Shown: positions 51,431 to 60,563, numbered from the stretch's first letter. The stretch: 64,000 nucleotides of DNA from an uncultured Clostridia bacterium (GCA_946403085.1 CAMIYM010000009.1:25514-89513); one strand, 5' to 3'. A program made the numbers and translations. The notes: generated by a model from the sequence alone, not told the origin.

Positions 51431-53575
51431 ATGTCTTTATTAACATCTTCCTGGTTAATCGTACTCGGCGTAGTAGTCCTTGCACTTATCTACGTTGCGT
51501 TCAACTACTTCCGTATTAAGAAGATGCCCGAAGGAACAGCTGACATGATCGAATTGTCAGGAATCATCCGTTCCGGCGCGCAGACATTCCTTAAGACGGA
51601 ATACAAGAGCATCACCATCGTTGTTGGTGCGGTAGCAATTATCTTCACACTCTTTGTTGAGAAGACAAGTGGTATCACATTCCTCATTGGTGCTTTGATG
51701 AGCTCTATCGTTTGCGTTCTCGGTATGCAGAGCGCTACATATGCTAACGTTCGTACATCGAACAAGGCAAGAGAGAGCCTTTCTATCGGTGAGACCGTTA
51801 AGGTTGCTCTCTGCGGCGGTTCCATCAGCGGCCTTGCAGTTCAGGGCTTCGGTATGTTGGGCTTCCTCGCAGTTCTCCTTTGCTTCGGCGGCGTTCAGCA
51901 TGACGCAGAAAGCCAGGGCTTGATCCAGATCGGACTTATCTGCAATCCTTACATCATGAGAATTTCCACATATTCTCTCGGCTGCTCCATCGTTGCTATG
52001 TTCAACCGTGTAGCAGGTGGTAACTACACAAAGGCAGCTGATATTTCTTCTGATATCCTTGGTAAGCTCAGACATGACCTTCCTGAGGATGACTCAAGAA
52101 TCCCTAACACAATCGCTGACTTTATCGGTGATAACGTAAACGATATCGCCGGCAACTGCTCTGACCTTTTGGAGTCATTCGTTGCTACAATGTCAGCTTC
52201 CATCATGATCTCTGTTACTCTCTTCAAGACAGCTCTTGCAGAAGGTGAGACACAGATCACAGACGCTACTTTCAACGCTACGATCCTTTTCCCTGTCATC
52301 CTCGCAGGCTGCGGCCTTGTAGGATGCCTTATCGGTCTTGGACTCGCTAACATCAAGAAGATGGGTGACAATCCGTCAAGAGAGCTCGACCTCTCCACAT
52401 GGATCTCTGCAGGCTGCACAGTTGTTTTCGGCGGTGTTGCTGCTTACTTCATCTTCAAGGATGTACCTCTCTATACTGAATTCAAGCTCGGCTGGGCTTC
52501 TCCCTGGGTTTCTTCAATCATGGGAATCGTTTCAGGTATTGCTATCGGTATCATTACTGAGTACTACACATCTACAGATCACAAGCCTACACAGAAGATC
52601 GCTGAGATGTGCACAGAGGGTGAGGCTTTCGTTGTTACAAAGGGTGACGCTGTAGGTTCAAGATCAGTTCTTCTCCCTGTACTCGTAATCATCATCGCTT
52701 TGATCGTTTCCGGTATCATCGGCGGTTCTTACGGTATCGCGATCTCCGCTCTCGGTATGCTCGCATTCGTAGGCGCTACAGTTTCTATTGACGCATTTGG
52801 TCCTATCGCAGATAACGCAGGCGGTCTTGCAGAAGCTTGCCACCTCGCACCTGACGTACGTAAGATCACAGATAAGCTCGACGCAGTTGGTAACACAACA
52901 GCTGCTATCGGTAAGGGCTTCGCTATCGGTTCTGCAGCATTCGCTACAGTTTCCCTCATCATGGCTTACGTAGGCAGCTACTCCGGTGATGTTGCTGTTC
53001 CTGTACTTAACTTCGCTACATTCTTCGTAGTTGCAGGCGGTATCCTTGGTGGTGCTCTTGTTGAATACTTCAGCGCTATCCTCACAGACAACACAATCGA
53101 CGCTGCTAAGATCATGGCTGATGTCGGCGACAAGCAGATGACACAGGAAGTTCTTGATGGTAAGGCTAAGCCTGACTACAACATGATGATCGCTATGGCT
53201 GCTAAGGAAGCAATCCGCAGAATGGTAGTTCCTTCAGTTCTCGCTCTTCTCATCCCTGTAATCGGCGGCTTCCTCCTCGGACCTGAGTTCGTAGGTGGTA
53301 TCCTCGTTGGTGCTACTATCGTTGCTATTCCGAGAGCTATCTTCATGGGTAACTCCGGTGGTGCATTCGACAACGCTAAGAAGTACATCGAGCAGGGTAT
53401 GCTCAAGGGCCACGCAAAGGGCTCTCCTGCGCACAAGGCAGCTGTTACCGGTGATACAATCGGTGATACACGTAAGGACGTTGTAGGCGTTGCTTTGGAC
53501 ATCTTCATCAAGCTCATGTCCACAGTTGCAAACACAATCACTCCTATCATCAGCAGATATCACATCTTCAAGTAA
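51431..53575 (+). CDS. hppA: Membrane pyrophosphatase, K+-dependent type
   Basis: A 714-residue ion pump with about 16 helices that couples hydrolysis of pyrophosphate to H+ or Na+ export. Substrate motifs DIAGNCSDLLESF-type (GDNVNDIAGNCSD), FGPIADNAGGLAE and GDTIGDTRKDVVGVALD are intact. The sequence DAVGNTTAAIGKG has Ala where K+-independent enzymes have Lys, so it should need K+; the pumped ion (H+ or Na+) I cannot decide. Codon use is extremely biased, suggesting high expression. It stands alone between promoter and terminator. Confidence 0.96.
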   Translation: MSLLTSSWLIVLGVVVLALIYVAFNYFRIKKMPEGTADMIELSGIIRSGAQTFLKTEYKSITIVVGAVAIIFTLFVEKTSGITFLIGALMSSIVCVLGMQSATYANVRTSNKARESLSIGETVKVALCGGSISGLAVQGFGMLGFLAVLLCFGGVQHDAESQGLIQIGLICNPYIMRISTYSLGCSIVAMFNRVAGGNYTKAADISSDILGKLRHDLPEDDSRIPNTIADFIGDNVNDIAGNCSDLLESFVATMSASIMISVTLFKTALAEGETQITDATFNATILFPVILAGCGLVGCLIGLGLANIKKMGDNPSRELDLSTWISAGCTVVFGGVAAYFIFKDVPLYTEFKLGWASPWVSSIMGIVSGIAIGIITEYYTSTDHKPTQKIAEMCTEGEAFVVTKGDAVGSRSVLLPVLVIIIALIVSGIIGGSYGIAISALGMLAFVGATVSIDAFGPIADNAGGLAEACHLAPDVRKITDKLDAVGNTTAAIGKGFAIGSAAFATVSLIMAYVGSYSGDVAVPVLNFATFFVVAGGILGGALVEYFSAILTDNTIDAAKIMADVGDKQMTQEVLDGKAKPDYNMMIAMAAKEAIRRMVVPSVLALLIPVIGGFLLGPEFVGGILVGATIVAIPRAIFMGNSGGAFDNAKKYIEQGMLKGHAKGSPAHKAAVTGDTIGDTRKDVVGVALDIFIKLMSTVANTITPIISRYHIFK

Positions 53576-53599
53576 TCGGCTGATAAAGATTGCATTAGA

Positions 53600-53632
53600 G
53601 GCGGCTGTCCGTATGGGCAGCCGCTTTTTAAT
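53600..53632 (+). terminator. Rho-independent terminator of hppA
   Basis: GCGGCTG.CC / GG.CAGCCGC stem with TTTTTA tail. Confidence 0.85.
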
Positions 53633-53679
53633 AGATAGGATTATCTTTTCGCTGCTGATGACAAAGGCGCGAAAAATGC

Positions 53680-53787
53680 TTTTGCCCAAATTTTGCTAAA
53701 CTGATAGTGTATTTGGCAAGGATATTTGCAAAAACGTTCCTTTTTGCTATATTTTTGCTGAATTGGGACCTGATCTGGCAAAATTTT
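53680..53787. repeat. Cluster of TTTTGC / TTTTTGCT motifs before rpsO
   Basis: The 360-nt region 53576-53936 holds the hppA terminator and then at least four TTTTGC-type motifs (about 53680, 53691, 53741, 53753) plus GCAAAATTTTAGC near 53778, which is nearly palindromic. They surround the rpsO promoter. Purpose unknown. Confidence 0.35.
53726..53753 (+). promoter_or_regulatory. Promoter of rpsO
   Basis: TTGCAA (53726-53731), 16 nt, TATATT (53748-53753) with TGC before it (extended -10). It implies a leader of about 175 nt before the rpsO ATG, long enough for S15 feedback control; TTCCGC (53815) and GCGGAA (53876) could pair in it. Confidence 0.5.
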
Positions 53788-53936
53788 AGCAATAGTTGAT
53801 GCTACAGCTGGTATTTCCGCTTTACAAAACCCAAACCGGATGGTATTATCACCAAGTTGCCTTAATCGCAGTTTTGCGGAAGACTCCGACCCTTACCTTC
53901 GATTTTGGCGTATTAATTCATAAGGAGGAAAGATCT

Positions 53937-54203
53937 ATGTCAGCATCTTTCGACAAGCAGGCTATCATCAAGGAATATGCACTCTCTGAGGGCGATACAG
54001 GTTCTCCTGAGGTTCAGGTTGCACTTCTTACTTACAGAATCAATCACCTCACAGAACACCTCAAGACTCACAAGGGCGACCACCACAGCAGAAGAGGTCT
54101 TCTCATGATGGTTGGTAAGAGAAGAAACATCCTTGACTATCTTGCAGGCATCGATATCGAGCGTTACAGAGCACTTATCGCTAAGCTCGGCATCAGAAAG
54201 TAA
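53937..54203 (+). CDS. rpsO: Ribosomal protein S15
   Basis: An 88-residue primary 16S rRNA binding protein: [42 protein letters not shown] and LDYLAG are the S15 signature segments. ATG 53937 has AAGGAGGAAAG upstream; upstream in-frame codons belong to the leader. A terminator follows. In E. coli rpsO is directly before pnp; here nadE and a hydrolase gene lie between. Confidence 0.97.
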   Translation: MSASFDKQAIIKEYALSEGDTGSPEVQVALLTYRINHLTEHLKTHKGDHHSRRGLLMMVGKRRNILDYLAGIDIERYRALIAKLGIRK

Positions 54204-54226
54204 TCTTTCAAACAGATTATTTCAGG

Positions 54227-54258
54227 AAGCGGTTCCCAACGGGGACCGCTTTTTTATT
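54227..54258 (+). terminator. Rho-independent terminator of rpsO
   Basis: AAGCGGT.CCC / GGG.ACCGCTT stem with a long T-run. Confidence 0.85.
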
Positions 54259-54321
54259 GCCCGGAGTGGGTTGACCTCTTGCGAAAAGATGTATTCCCAA
54301 CAAGCAAGAAGCTTACTTGAA

Positions 54322-54330
54322 TGTTATAAT
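54322..54330 (+). promoter_or_regulatory. Extended -10 promoter of nadE
   Basis: TGTTATAAT fits TGnTATAAT, 32 nt before the nadE ATG. Confidence 0.5.
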
Positions 54331-54361
54331 TAATTGTTAGATTATCCGGGAGGTATCTACC

Positions 54362-56290
54362 ATGCTTGACGGTTTTATCAGAGTGGCGGCGGCAAGTCCG
54401 AAGGTTAAGGTCGGCGATGTTGATTTCAATATTGAACAGACGGTCAGTCTCGCGAGAAAGGCTGCAGCAAAAGATACTGCAGTGATCGTTTTTCCGGAGC
54501 TTGGAATCACCGGTTATACCTGTGGCGACCTTTTCTGTCAGAAGGCTCTTCTTGACAAGGCTAAGCTTGGTTTGTTTGACCTGGCAGAGCAGACGGGTGA
54601 TCTCAATACAGTTATCATCGTCGGATTACCTTATGAATTGGGCGGTAAGCTTTACAATGTAGCTGCTGTTATCCACCAGGGAGATATAGTCGGAATCGTT
54701 CCAAAGCAGAATATTCCTAATTATTCAGAGTTTTATGAGATGAGACATTTCACGCCTTTCTATGAGGACGGAATTATCATGACTGAAGATGATATCTGCT
54801 TCGGAAGGGCTGTATTTAATTGTGATGATCTGTCATTTGCAGTTGAGATCTGTGAAGACTTATGGGTACCTTCCAGCCCTTCTGTGGAGTATGTAAGAAA
54901 CGGCGCACAGGTCATCTTCAATCTGTCATGTTCTGACGAGATTATCGGCAAGGCTAAGTTCAGAAGAGACCTGGTTAAGATGCAGAGTGCAAAGCTTATG
55001 GCTGCCTATGTTTACTGCGATGCAGGATTAGGCGAATCCACTCAGGATCTTGTCTTTGCTGGACATAACATCATTGCAGAGAACGGCAAGATATTAAGCG
55101 AGAGCAAGCGCTTCGCAAATGATAACGAAGACGATGCAGTTATTTATGCAGATATAGACCTTGAGCGTCTTGATGCTGACAGAAGAAGATCCAATACTTT
55201 TATAAGTGATATATCAGGAGCAGACGGTATCGATATCATTGAATTCGATGCTGAATTTGCAGACATCACGCCGGAGAGAAAGATCAGTAAGACACCGTTT
55301 GTTCCGGAGAGCAAAGATGATCTCGCTTCAAGATGCGAAGATATTCTGAACATGCAGGCGGCAGGCCTTTACACAAGACTTAAGGCCATTAACTGCAAGA
55401 AGGCTGTGATTGGCCTTTCGGGCGGTCTGGATTCTACGCTCGCACTCATTGTTACCATCCATGCATTCGATAAGCTTGGCCTTGACCGCAAGGGCATTAT
55501 CGGCATTACAATGCCGGGTTTCGGTACTACTGCAAGGACCAAGAATAATTCCATCAATATCGCTGAAGAATACGGATGCACATTAAGAGAGATCTCCATC
55601 TCTGATGCAGTTATCCAGCACTTCAAGGATATCGGTCATGATATAGATGTTCATGACATCACTTATGAGAATTCGCAGGCAAGGGAACGCACGCAGATCC
55701 TTATGGATATCGCGAACCAGGAGGGAGGACTTGTAATAGGTACAGGTGACCTCTCAGAGCTTGCTTTGGGATGGGCTACATATAACGGTGATCACATGTC
55801 TATGTATGGTGTTAACTGCTCGATCCCCAAGACTCTCGTAAGGTATCTCGTATCCTATGAATCACAGCGCACGGAGACTTCTAATCCGACACTTTCCAAG
55901 GCGTTGGCTGACATCGTTGCCACACCTGTATCTCCTGAACTTCTGCCTCCTACAGAAGACGGAAAGATATCCCAGAAGACAGAAGAAACAGTAGGACCTT
56001 ATGAGCTCCACGATTTCTTCCTTTACTACATGATCAGATTCGGATTTACACCGTCGAAAATCTACCGTATGGCCCTTATTGCTTTTGAAGGAAGCTACGA
56101 CGCTGATACGATCTACAAGTGGGAAGAGACATTCATGAGACGTTTCTTTGCACAGCAGTTTAAGCGTTCCTGCGTACCGGACGGCCCGAAGGTAGGTACT
56201 GTATCACTTTCACCGAGAGGCGACTGGAGAATGCCCTCTGACGCATCCAGAAACGTATGGCTCGATGACCTCAAGACAGTAAAGGAATGA
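54362..56290 (+). CDS. nadE: Glutamine-dependent NAD+ synthetase
   Basis: A 642-residue two-domain enzyme that makes NAD+ from deamido-NAD+, ATP and glutamine. N-terminal nitrilase-type amidase with Glu in FPELGITGY, Lys in VPKQNIPNYSEF and Cys in AVEICEDLW; C-terminal synthetase with the P-loop LSGGLDST and TGDLSELALGW. Full length. GGGAGG precedes the ATG. A GDSL-type hydrolase gene begins 3 nt after the stop, so they share a transcript. Confidence 0.95.
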   Translation: MLDGFIRVAAASPKVKVGDVDFNIEQTVSLARKAAAKDTAVIVFPELGITGYTCGDLFCQKALLDKAKLGLFDLAEQTGDLNTVIIVGLPYELGGKLYNVAAVIHQGDIVGIVPKQNIPNYSEFYEMRHFTPFYEDGIIMTEDDICFGRAVFNCDDLSFAVEICEDLWVPSSPSVEYVRNGAQVIFNLSCSDEIIGKAKFRRDLVKMQSAKLMAAYVYCDAGLGESTQDLVFAGHNIIAENGKILSESKRFANDNEDDAVIYADIDLERLDADRRRSNTFISDISGADGIDIIEFDAEFADITPERKISKTPFVPESKDDLASRCEDILNMQAAGLYTRLKAINCKKAVIGLSGGLDSTLALIVTIHAFDKLGLDRKGIIGITMPGFGTTARTKNNSINIAEEYGCTLREISISDAVIQHFKDIGHDIDVHDITYENSQARERTQILMDIANQEGGLVIGTGDLSELALGWATYNGDHMSMYGVNCSIPKTLVRYLVSYESQRTETSNPTLSKALADIVATPVSPELLPPTEDGKISQKTEETVGPYELHDFFLYYMIRFGFTPSKIYRMALIAFEGSYDADTIYKWEETFMRRFFAQQFKRSCVPDGPKVGTVSLSPRGDWRMPSDASRNVWLDDLKTVKE

Positions 56291-56293
56291 CAT

Positions 56294-56926
56294 ATGAAAT
56301 CTGTTGTTTGTTTTGGCGATTCAAATACCTACGGACATAATCCGGTAAACGGTGAGAGGCTTCCTGAATCTGTCAGATGGCCATGCCTTTTGCAGGAACT
56401 TCTGGGAAGCGATTATAAGGTGATTGAAGAAGGATTAAACGGCAGGACTACTGTCTTTGACGATCCTAATGATGACTGGAAAAACGGACTGGATTATATC
56501 AAGGGTATCCTTTGCACACACCGTCCTGTTGACTACCTCGTGATAATGCTCGGAACCAATGATATGAAGACTGTGTATAACGCTTCACTTGAAGATATTT
56601 CCGCAGGTCTTAACGAGATAGTTCAGAGAGCAGAGAAGGTAATGGATCTTAAGCAGGGTTATATCCCCAAGATCCTTATCGTATCTCCGCCGGAGATCAG
56701 CACGGATATCCTTACTGGACCATTCCAGGGTTCTTTCGATGAAGTATCCATAGATAAGTCCAAACGACTTGCCGGATACTACAAGAAAGTGGCAGACAAG
56801 CACGGTTGCGGTTTCCTTGATGCCAAGCAGTATATCAAGCCTTCTGTTGAAGACGGACTGCACCTTGGTCCTGACGGCCACAAGGGGCTTGCAGAGGCAG
56901 TTGCCAAGGCGATTAGGGAACTGTGA
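56294..56926 (+). CDS. SGNH/GDSL hydrolase
   Basis: A 210-residue soluble esterase-like protein: block I CFGDSNTYGHNP (nucleophile Ser), block III MLGTNDMK (Gly/Asn oxyanion), block V DGLHLGPDGHKGL (Asp and His). No signal peptide, so it acts in the cytosol. Similar proteins are often called arylesterases or acyl-CoA thioesterase-like; substrate unknown. It is coupled to nadE (3-nt gap). Confidence 0.85.
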   Translation: MKSVVCFGDSNTYGHNPVNGERLPESVRWPCLLQELLGSDYKVIEEGLNGRTTVFDDPNDDWKNGLDYIKGILCTHRPVDYLVIMLGTNDMKTVYNASLEDISAGLNEIVQRAEKVMDLKQGYIPKILIVSPPEISTDILTGPFQGSFDEVSIDKSKRLAGYYKKVADKHGCGFLDAKQYIKPSVEDGLHLGPDGHKGLAEAVAKAIREL

Positions 56927-56946
56927 TCTCATTGTACGAATGATCA

Positions 56947-56978
56947 AAGCAGCGGCCGGTTACCGCTGCTTTTTTATG
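56947..56978 (+). terminator. Rho-independent terminator
   Basis: AGCAGCGG / CCGCTGCT stem with TTTTTT tail. Confidence 0.85.
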
Positions 56979-56993
56979 TCCTGATTTAATTAT

Positions 56994-57021
56994 TTGTCTT
57001 ATTGCGCTTTTAGTATATAAT
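56994..57021 (+). promoter_or_regulatory. Promoter of pnp
   Basis: TTGTCT (56994-56999), 16 nt, TATAAT (57016-57021); the transcript should start near 57028, right at the base of the leader hairpin. Confidence 0.55.
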
Positions 57022-57028
57022 TATTAAG

Positions 57029-57147
57029 TTCGAGAAGGAGTGTAGTGTGTAGATTGACTGCCCGAACGTAAGGCATCACTGCTCGGACCGTGAATCTACG
57101 AACTACCTCCTTTACCCAAATTATTATTTTTCGAAAAGGAGTTTCAG
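57029..57147 (+). promoter_or_regulatory. pnp leader hairpin with switchable anti-SD arm
   Basis: 5' arm 57035-57055 pairs with 3' arm 57093-57112: AAGGAG/CTCCTT, GTAGT/ACTAC and GTAGATT/AATCTAC (18 bp, one bulge, one 2x2 loop), with a small CCGA/TCGG helix inside. The 5' arm element TTCGAGAAGGAG (57029-57040) recurs as TTCGAAAAGGAG (57130-57141), the real ribosome site. CTCCTTT at 57107-57113 can pair with either, so formation of the hairpin would free the ribosome site and loss of the 5' arm would block it. E. coli pnp also has a long leader hairpin cut by RNase III; that this one works alike is inference. Confidence 0.65.
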
Positions 57148-59397
57148 ATGGAAAAGATTTTCAGAACTGAAATCGCCGGCAGACCGTTGGTAGTCGAGAC
57201 CGGTAAGATCGCGCAGTTTGCAAACGGTTCCGCTCTTGTAAGATACGGTGAGACAACTGTTCTTTCTACAGCAACTGCAAGTGCAACACCTCGTGAGGGA
57301 ATCGATTTCTTCCCGCTTTCTGTTGATTACGAGGAAAAGATGTATGCAGTAGGTAAGATGCCGGGCGGATTCCTCAAGAGAGAGGGAAGACCGGGCGAGA
57401 AGGCTATCCTTGTTTCCCGTGTTATCGACCGTCCTATCAGACCTTTGTTCCCTAAGGATTTGAGAAACGACGTTTGCGTTAACAACCTCGTTATGTCCGT
57501 TGATCCGGATTGCTCTCCTGAGATCACAGCTATGCTTGGTACATCAATCGCAATCGCTATTTCAGATATCCCGTGGAAGGGACCTGTCGGCGGCGTTGTA
57601 TTAGGCCTCATCGACGGCAAGACGATCATCAACCCTACACTTGAGCAGCGTGAAGTATCAGACATGTACGTTACTCTTGCAGGTACTCTTAACAAGATCT
57701 GCATGGTTGAGGCTGGTGCTAACGAAGTTCCTGATGACGTTATGCTTAACGCTATCGCAGAAGGTCACGAAGAGATCAAGAAGATCTGCGAGTTCATCAA
57801 CAGCATCGTAGCTGAGATCGGTAAGGAGAAGTTCACTTACGAGTCAGCAGATGTTCCGGAAGAGATCTTCGAAGCTGTTAAGGAATACGGCTGGGACAAG
57901 ATGCGTGCAGCTGTTCTTTCAAAGGACAAGGAAGTAAGAGATGCTAACGTTGCAACACTTCAGGAAGAAGTTGCTGCATTGCTTGAAGAGAAGGAAGAGG
58001 GCCTTTCTAAGTGGGCACCTGACGCTATCTACAAGCTCGAGAAGAAGGTCGTAAGAGATTACCTCTTCAGAGAGCACGTAAGAGTTGACGGAAGAGCATT
58101 GGACGAGATCAGACCTCTGTCCTGCGCTGTAGGTGTTCTCCCCAGAGTTCACGGTTCTTCATTCTTCCAGAGAGGTCAGACACAGGTAATGAACATCTGT
58201 ACATTGGCTCCTCTCGATGACGCACAGAAGCTTGAAGGCTTAGATGAGCAGACATACAAGAGATATATGCATCACTATAACTTCCCTGGTTATTCAACAG
58301 GTGAGGCTAAGCCTTCCAAGTCACCCGGAAGACGTGAGATCGGTCACGGCGCTCTTGCTGAGAGATCTCTCATTCCTGTTCTTCCTTCTGAGGAAGAGTT
58401 CCCTTACTCGATCAGAACAGTATCTGAGATCACAATGAGTAACGGTTCCACATCACAGGGTTCTGTATGCGCTTCCACACTTTCACTCATGGACGCAGGC
58501 GTTCCGATCAAGAGACCTGTTGCAGGTATCTCTTCAGGACTTATCACAGATCCTGATAACGATGACAACTTCCTCGTTTTCATGGATATCCAGGGCATCG
58601 AGGACTTCTTCGGCGATATGGACTTCAAGGTTGCTGGTACTACAGAGGGTATCACATCCATCCAGGTTGATATCAAGGTTGAAGGTCTTACATTAGACAT
58701 CATCAAGGCAGCTTTCGAGATGACACACAAGGGAAGACTCCAGATCATCAACGACATCATTCTCCCTTGCATTCCCGCACCCCGCGCAGAGCTCAACAAG
58801 TGGGCTCCCCGTATCATCTCCATGCAGGTTCCTACAGATAAGATCAGAGAAGTTATCGGTTCAGGCGGAAAGGTCATCAACAAGATCATCGCTGACACTG
58901 GCGCTCAGATCAACATCAATGATGACGGTATGGTTTACATTTCCACACCTGATCTCGAAAAGGCTGAGAAGGCAAAGATGATCATCAACGGCATCATCTC
59001 TGATCCTGAAGTTGGCACAGAGTACGACGGTACAGTAACAAGACTTATGGACTTCGGTGCATTCGTTGAGTTCCTCCCCGGTAAGGAAGGCCTCGTACAC
59101 ATCTCTAAGATGGCTTGGAACAGAGTAGAGAAGGTTGAAGATGTTCTCCATGAAGGTGACAAGGTTCACGTTAAGCTCATTGAGATCGATTCACAGGGCA
59201 GACTTAACCTTTCTATCCGTGATTGCCTCCCTAAGCCGGAAGGCTATGTAGAGGAAGAGCCCAGGAGAAGAGAGGGCAGACCTAACCGTGAGAGAAGAGG
59301 CGGCTTTGCAGGAAGATCTGACAAGCCCAGAAGAAACTTCAACGAAGAAGAGTCTGAAGCTCCCGAGAATCCGAAGGGCAGAAGAAGAGAGTTCTAA
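57148..59397 (+). CDS. pnp: Polynucleotide phosphorylase
   Basis: This 749-residue trimeric 3'-5' exoribonuclease degrades RNA with phosphate. First RNase PH domain (GRPLVVETGKIAQFANGS), helical linker, second RNase PH domain (GQTQVMNICTLAPLDD, FPYSIRTVSEITMSNGS, AGISSGLI), KH domain with IGSGGKVINKI, S1 domain (GAFVEFLPGKEGLVHISK), then a basic Arg-rich tail (RRREGRPNRERRGG). Full length. Ribosome site AAAGGAG at 57135-57141 is inside the leader switch. Confidence 0.96.
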   Translation: MEKIFRTEIAGRPLVVETGKIAQFANGSALVRYGETTVLSTATASATPREGIDFFPLSVDYEEKMYAVGKMPGGFLKREGRPGEKAILVSRVIDRPIRPLFPKDLRNDVCVNNLVMSVDPDCSPEITAMLGTSIAIAISDIPWKGPVGGVVLGLIDGKTIINPTLEQREVSDMYVTLAGTLNKICMVEAGANEVPDDVMLNAIAEGHEEIKKICEFINSIVAEIGKEKFTYESADVPEEIFEAVKEYGWDKMRAAVLSKDKEVRDANVATLQEEVAALLEEKEEGLSKWAPDAIYKLEKKVVRDYLFREHVRVDGRALDEIRPLSCAVGVLPRVHGSSFFQRGQTQVMNICTLAPLDDAQKLEGLDEQTYKRYMHHYNFPGYSTGEAKPSKSPGRREIGHGALAERSLIPVLPSEEEFPYSIRTVSEITMSNGSTSQGSVCASTLSLMDAGVPIKRPVAGISSGLITDPDNDDNFLVFMDIQGIEDFFGDMDFKVAGTTEGITSIQVDIKVEGLTLDIIKAAFEMTHKGRLQIINDIILPCIPAPRAELNKWAPRIISMQVPTDKIREVIGSGGKVINKIIADTGAQININDDGMVYISTPDLEKAEKAKMIINGIISDPEVGTEYDGTVTRLMDFGAFVEFLPGKEGLVHISKMAWNRVEKVEDVLHEGDKVHVKLIEIDSQGRLNLSIRDCLPKPEGYVEEEPRRREGRPNRERRGGFAGRSDKPRRNFNEEESEAPENPKGRRREF

Positions 59398-59425
59398 TTA
59401 ATTCATACTATTAAGGGGTGATACT

Positions 59426-60538
59426 ATGGCAGAGAACTTAGGAAACACAGAAGAACAGATTGAAGTTATTACCGAGGGAATGACCGAAGACGTAACTGAT
59501 AAGAAGTGTCCGAATTGCGGTGCTACTGTTGTTTACGATCCTGAGACTCTTGCCATGTCATGCCCTTTCTGCGGCTATTCAAGGCAACTTCCTAAGCCGG
59601 AGGACAACGGACAGGATGTAGAAGAGCTTGATTTCTCTTCTGCAAAGAACCGTGAGAGCCTCGACTGGGGTAAAGAAAAGAAGTCCTTAGTTTGTAAGAA
59701 CTGCGGTGCAGAGACCATCATGGATTCAGCAGATACGGCACAGTGCTGCCCTTACTGCGGATCCACACAGGTCATGCCTGTAGATAACGATGAAGATGTT
59801 GTTGCTCCTGGCGGTGTTGTTCCTTTCGAGATCACAAAGGAAAAGGCTGCACAGCTCTTTAAGGGCTGGATGAAGGGCAAACTCTTCGCACCTAATGAAG
59901 CTAAGAAGAGCTGCGAAGCTAAGAACTTCAACGGCATCTATCTTCCTTACTGGACATACGATTCACAGACAACATCACCTTATGAGGTTAAGCTCGGATT
60001 CAATCATAAGGATGCCAAGGGAAATACTTATACTACATATAAGATCTACCGTGGTATCTACGAGCGCTTCATCGACGATGAGACTGTATATGCCAGCAAG
60101 AAGACGACAAACCGCTTTATCAAGGCTGCATCCACATTTGATTTCTCCAAGCTCCGCAAATATTCTCCTGAATTCATTGCAGGATTCCTGGCTGAGCGTT
60201 ATACGGTAGGACTTGATGAAGGATGGGATATCGCAAAAGACCAGATCAAAGTAAAGCTTAAGAACGAGATCGGTTCGATGGAGAAGAAGAGACGTCACGC
60301 TGACAGCGTATCAAGCGTAATCTTCAATACAGCGTATTCAAAGGTTACATATAAGTACGTTCTCGCTCCTATCTGGATCGCAAACTTCAAGTTCAAGGAA
60401 AAGCTCTACAACATAGTTGTTAATGGACAGACCGGTCAGATCAGGGGCGAAGCACCTGTATCACCTCTCAAGGTTGCAATCGCTATTATCATTGCAATTA
60501 TTGTTATCGGACTCATCATTGCGTTCTTAAACAACTGA
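59426..60538 (+). CDS. Double zinc-ribbon, tail-anchored membrane protein
   Basis: The protein has 370 residues. Two TFIIB-like zinc ribbons (KCPNCGA...CPFCGYS and CKNCGAE...CPYCGST) fill residues 27-115; a central soluble domain (GGVVPFEITKEKAAQLFKGW, YLPYWTYD) follows, and a single helix (about 350-367) ends the chain. The same design is widespread in Firmicutes with no fixed role. GGGGTG precedes the ATG; 28 nt after pnp with no terminator between, so partly co-transcribed. Confidence 0.75.
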   Translation: MAENLGNTEEQIEVITEGMTEDVTDKKCPNCGATVVYDPETLAMSCPFCGYSRQLPKPEDNGQDVEELDFSSAKNRESLDWGKEKKSLVCKNCGAETIMDSADTAQCCPYCGSTQVMPVDNDEDVVAPGGVVPFEITKEKAAQLFKGWMKGKLFAPNEAKKSCEAKNFNGIYLPYWTYDSQTTSPYEVKLGFNHKDAKGNTYTTYKIYRGIYERFIDDETVYASKKTTNRFIKAASTFDFSKLRKYSPEFIAGFLAERYTVGLDEGWDIAKDQIKVKLKNEIGSMEKKRRHADSVSSVIFNTAYSKVTYKYVLAPIWIANFKFKEKLYNIVVNGQTGQIRGEAPVSPLKVAIAIIIAIIVIGLIIAFLNN

Positions 60539-60563
60539 TTTTCATATAACCTGAAAAAAGCTA

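Noticed and set aside
53796..53936. N-terminal extension of rpsO
   Set aside because: S15 homology begins at 53937 behind AAGGAGG; the upstream frame is leader RNA.
57029..57112. Small RNA gene (tmRNA- or tRNA-like) before pnp
   Set aside because: No cloverleaf or CCA end; the pairing and repeated ribosome-site element fit a leader structure better.
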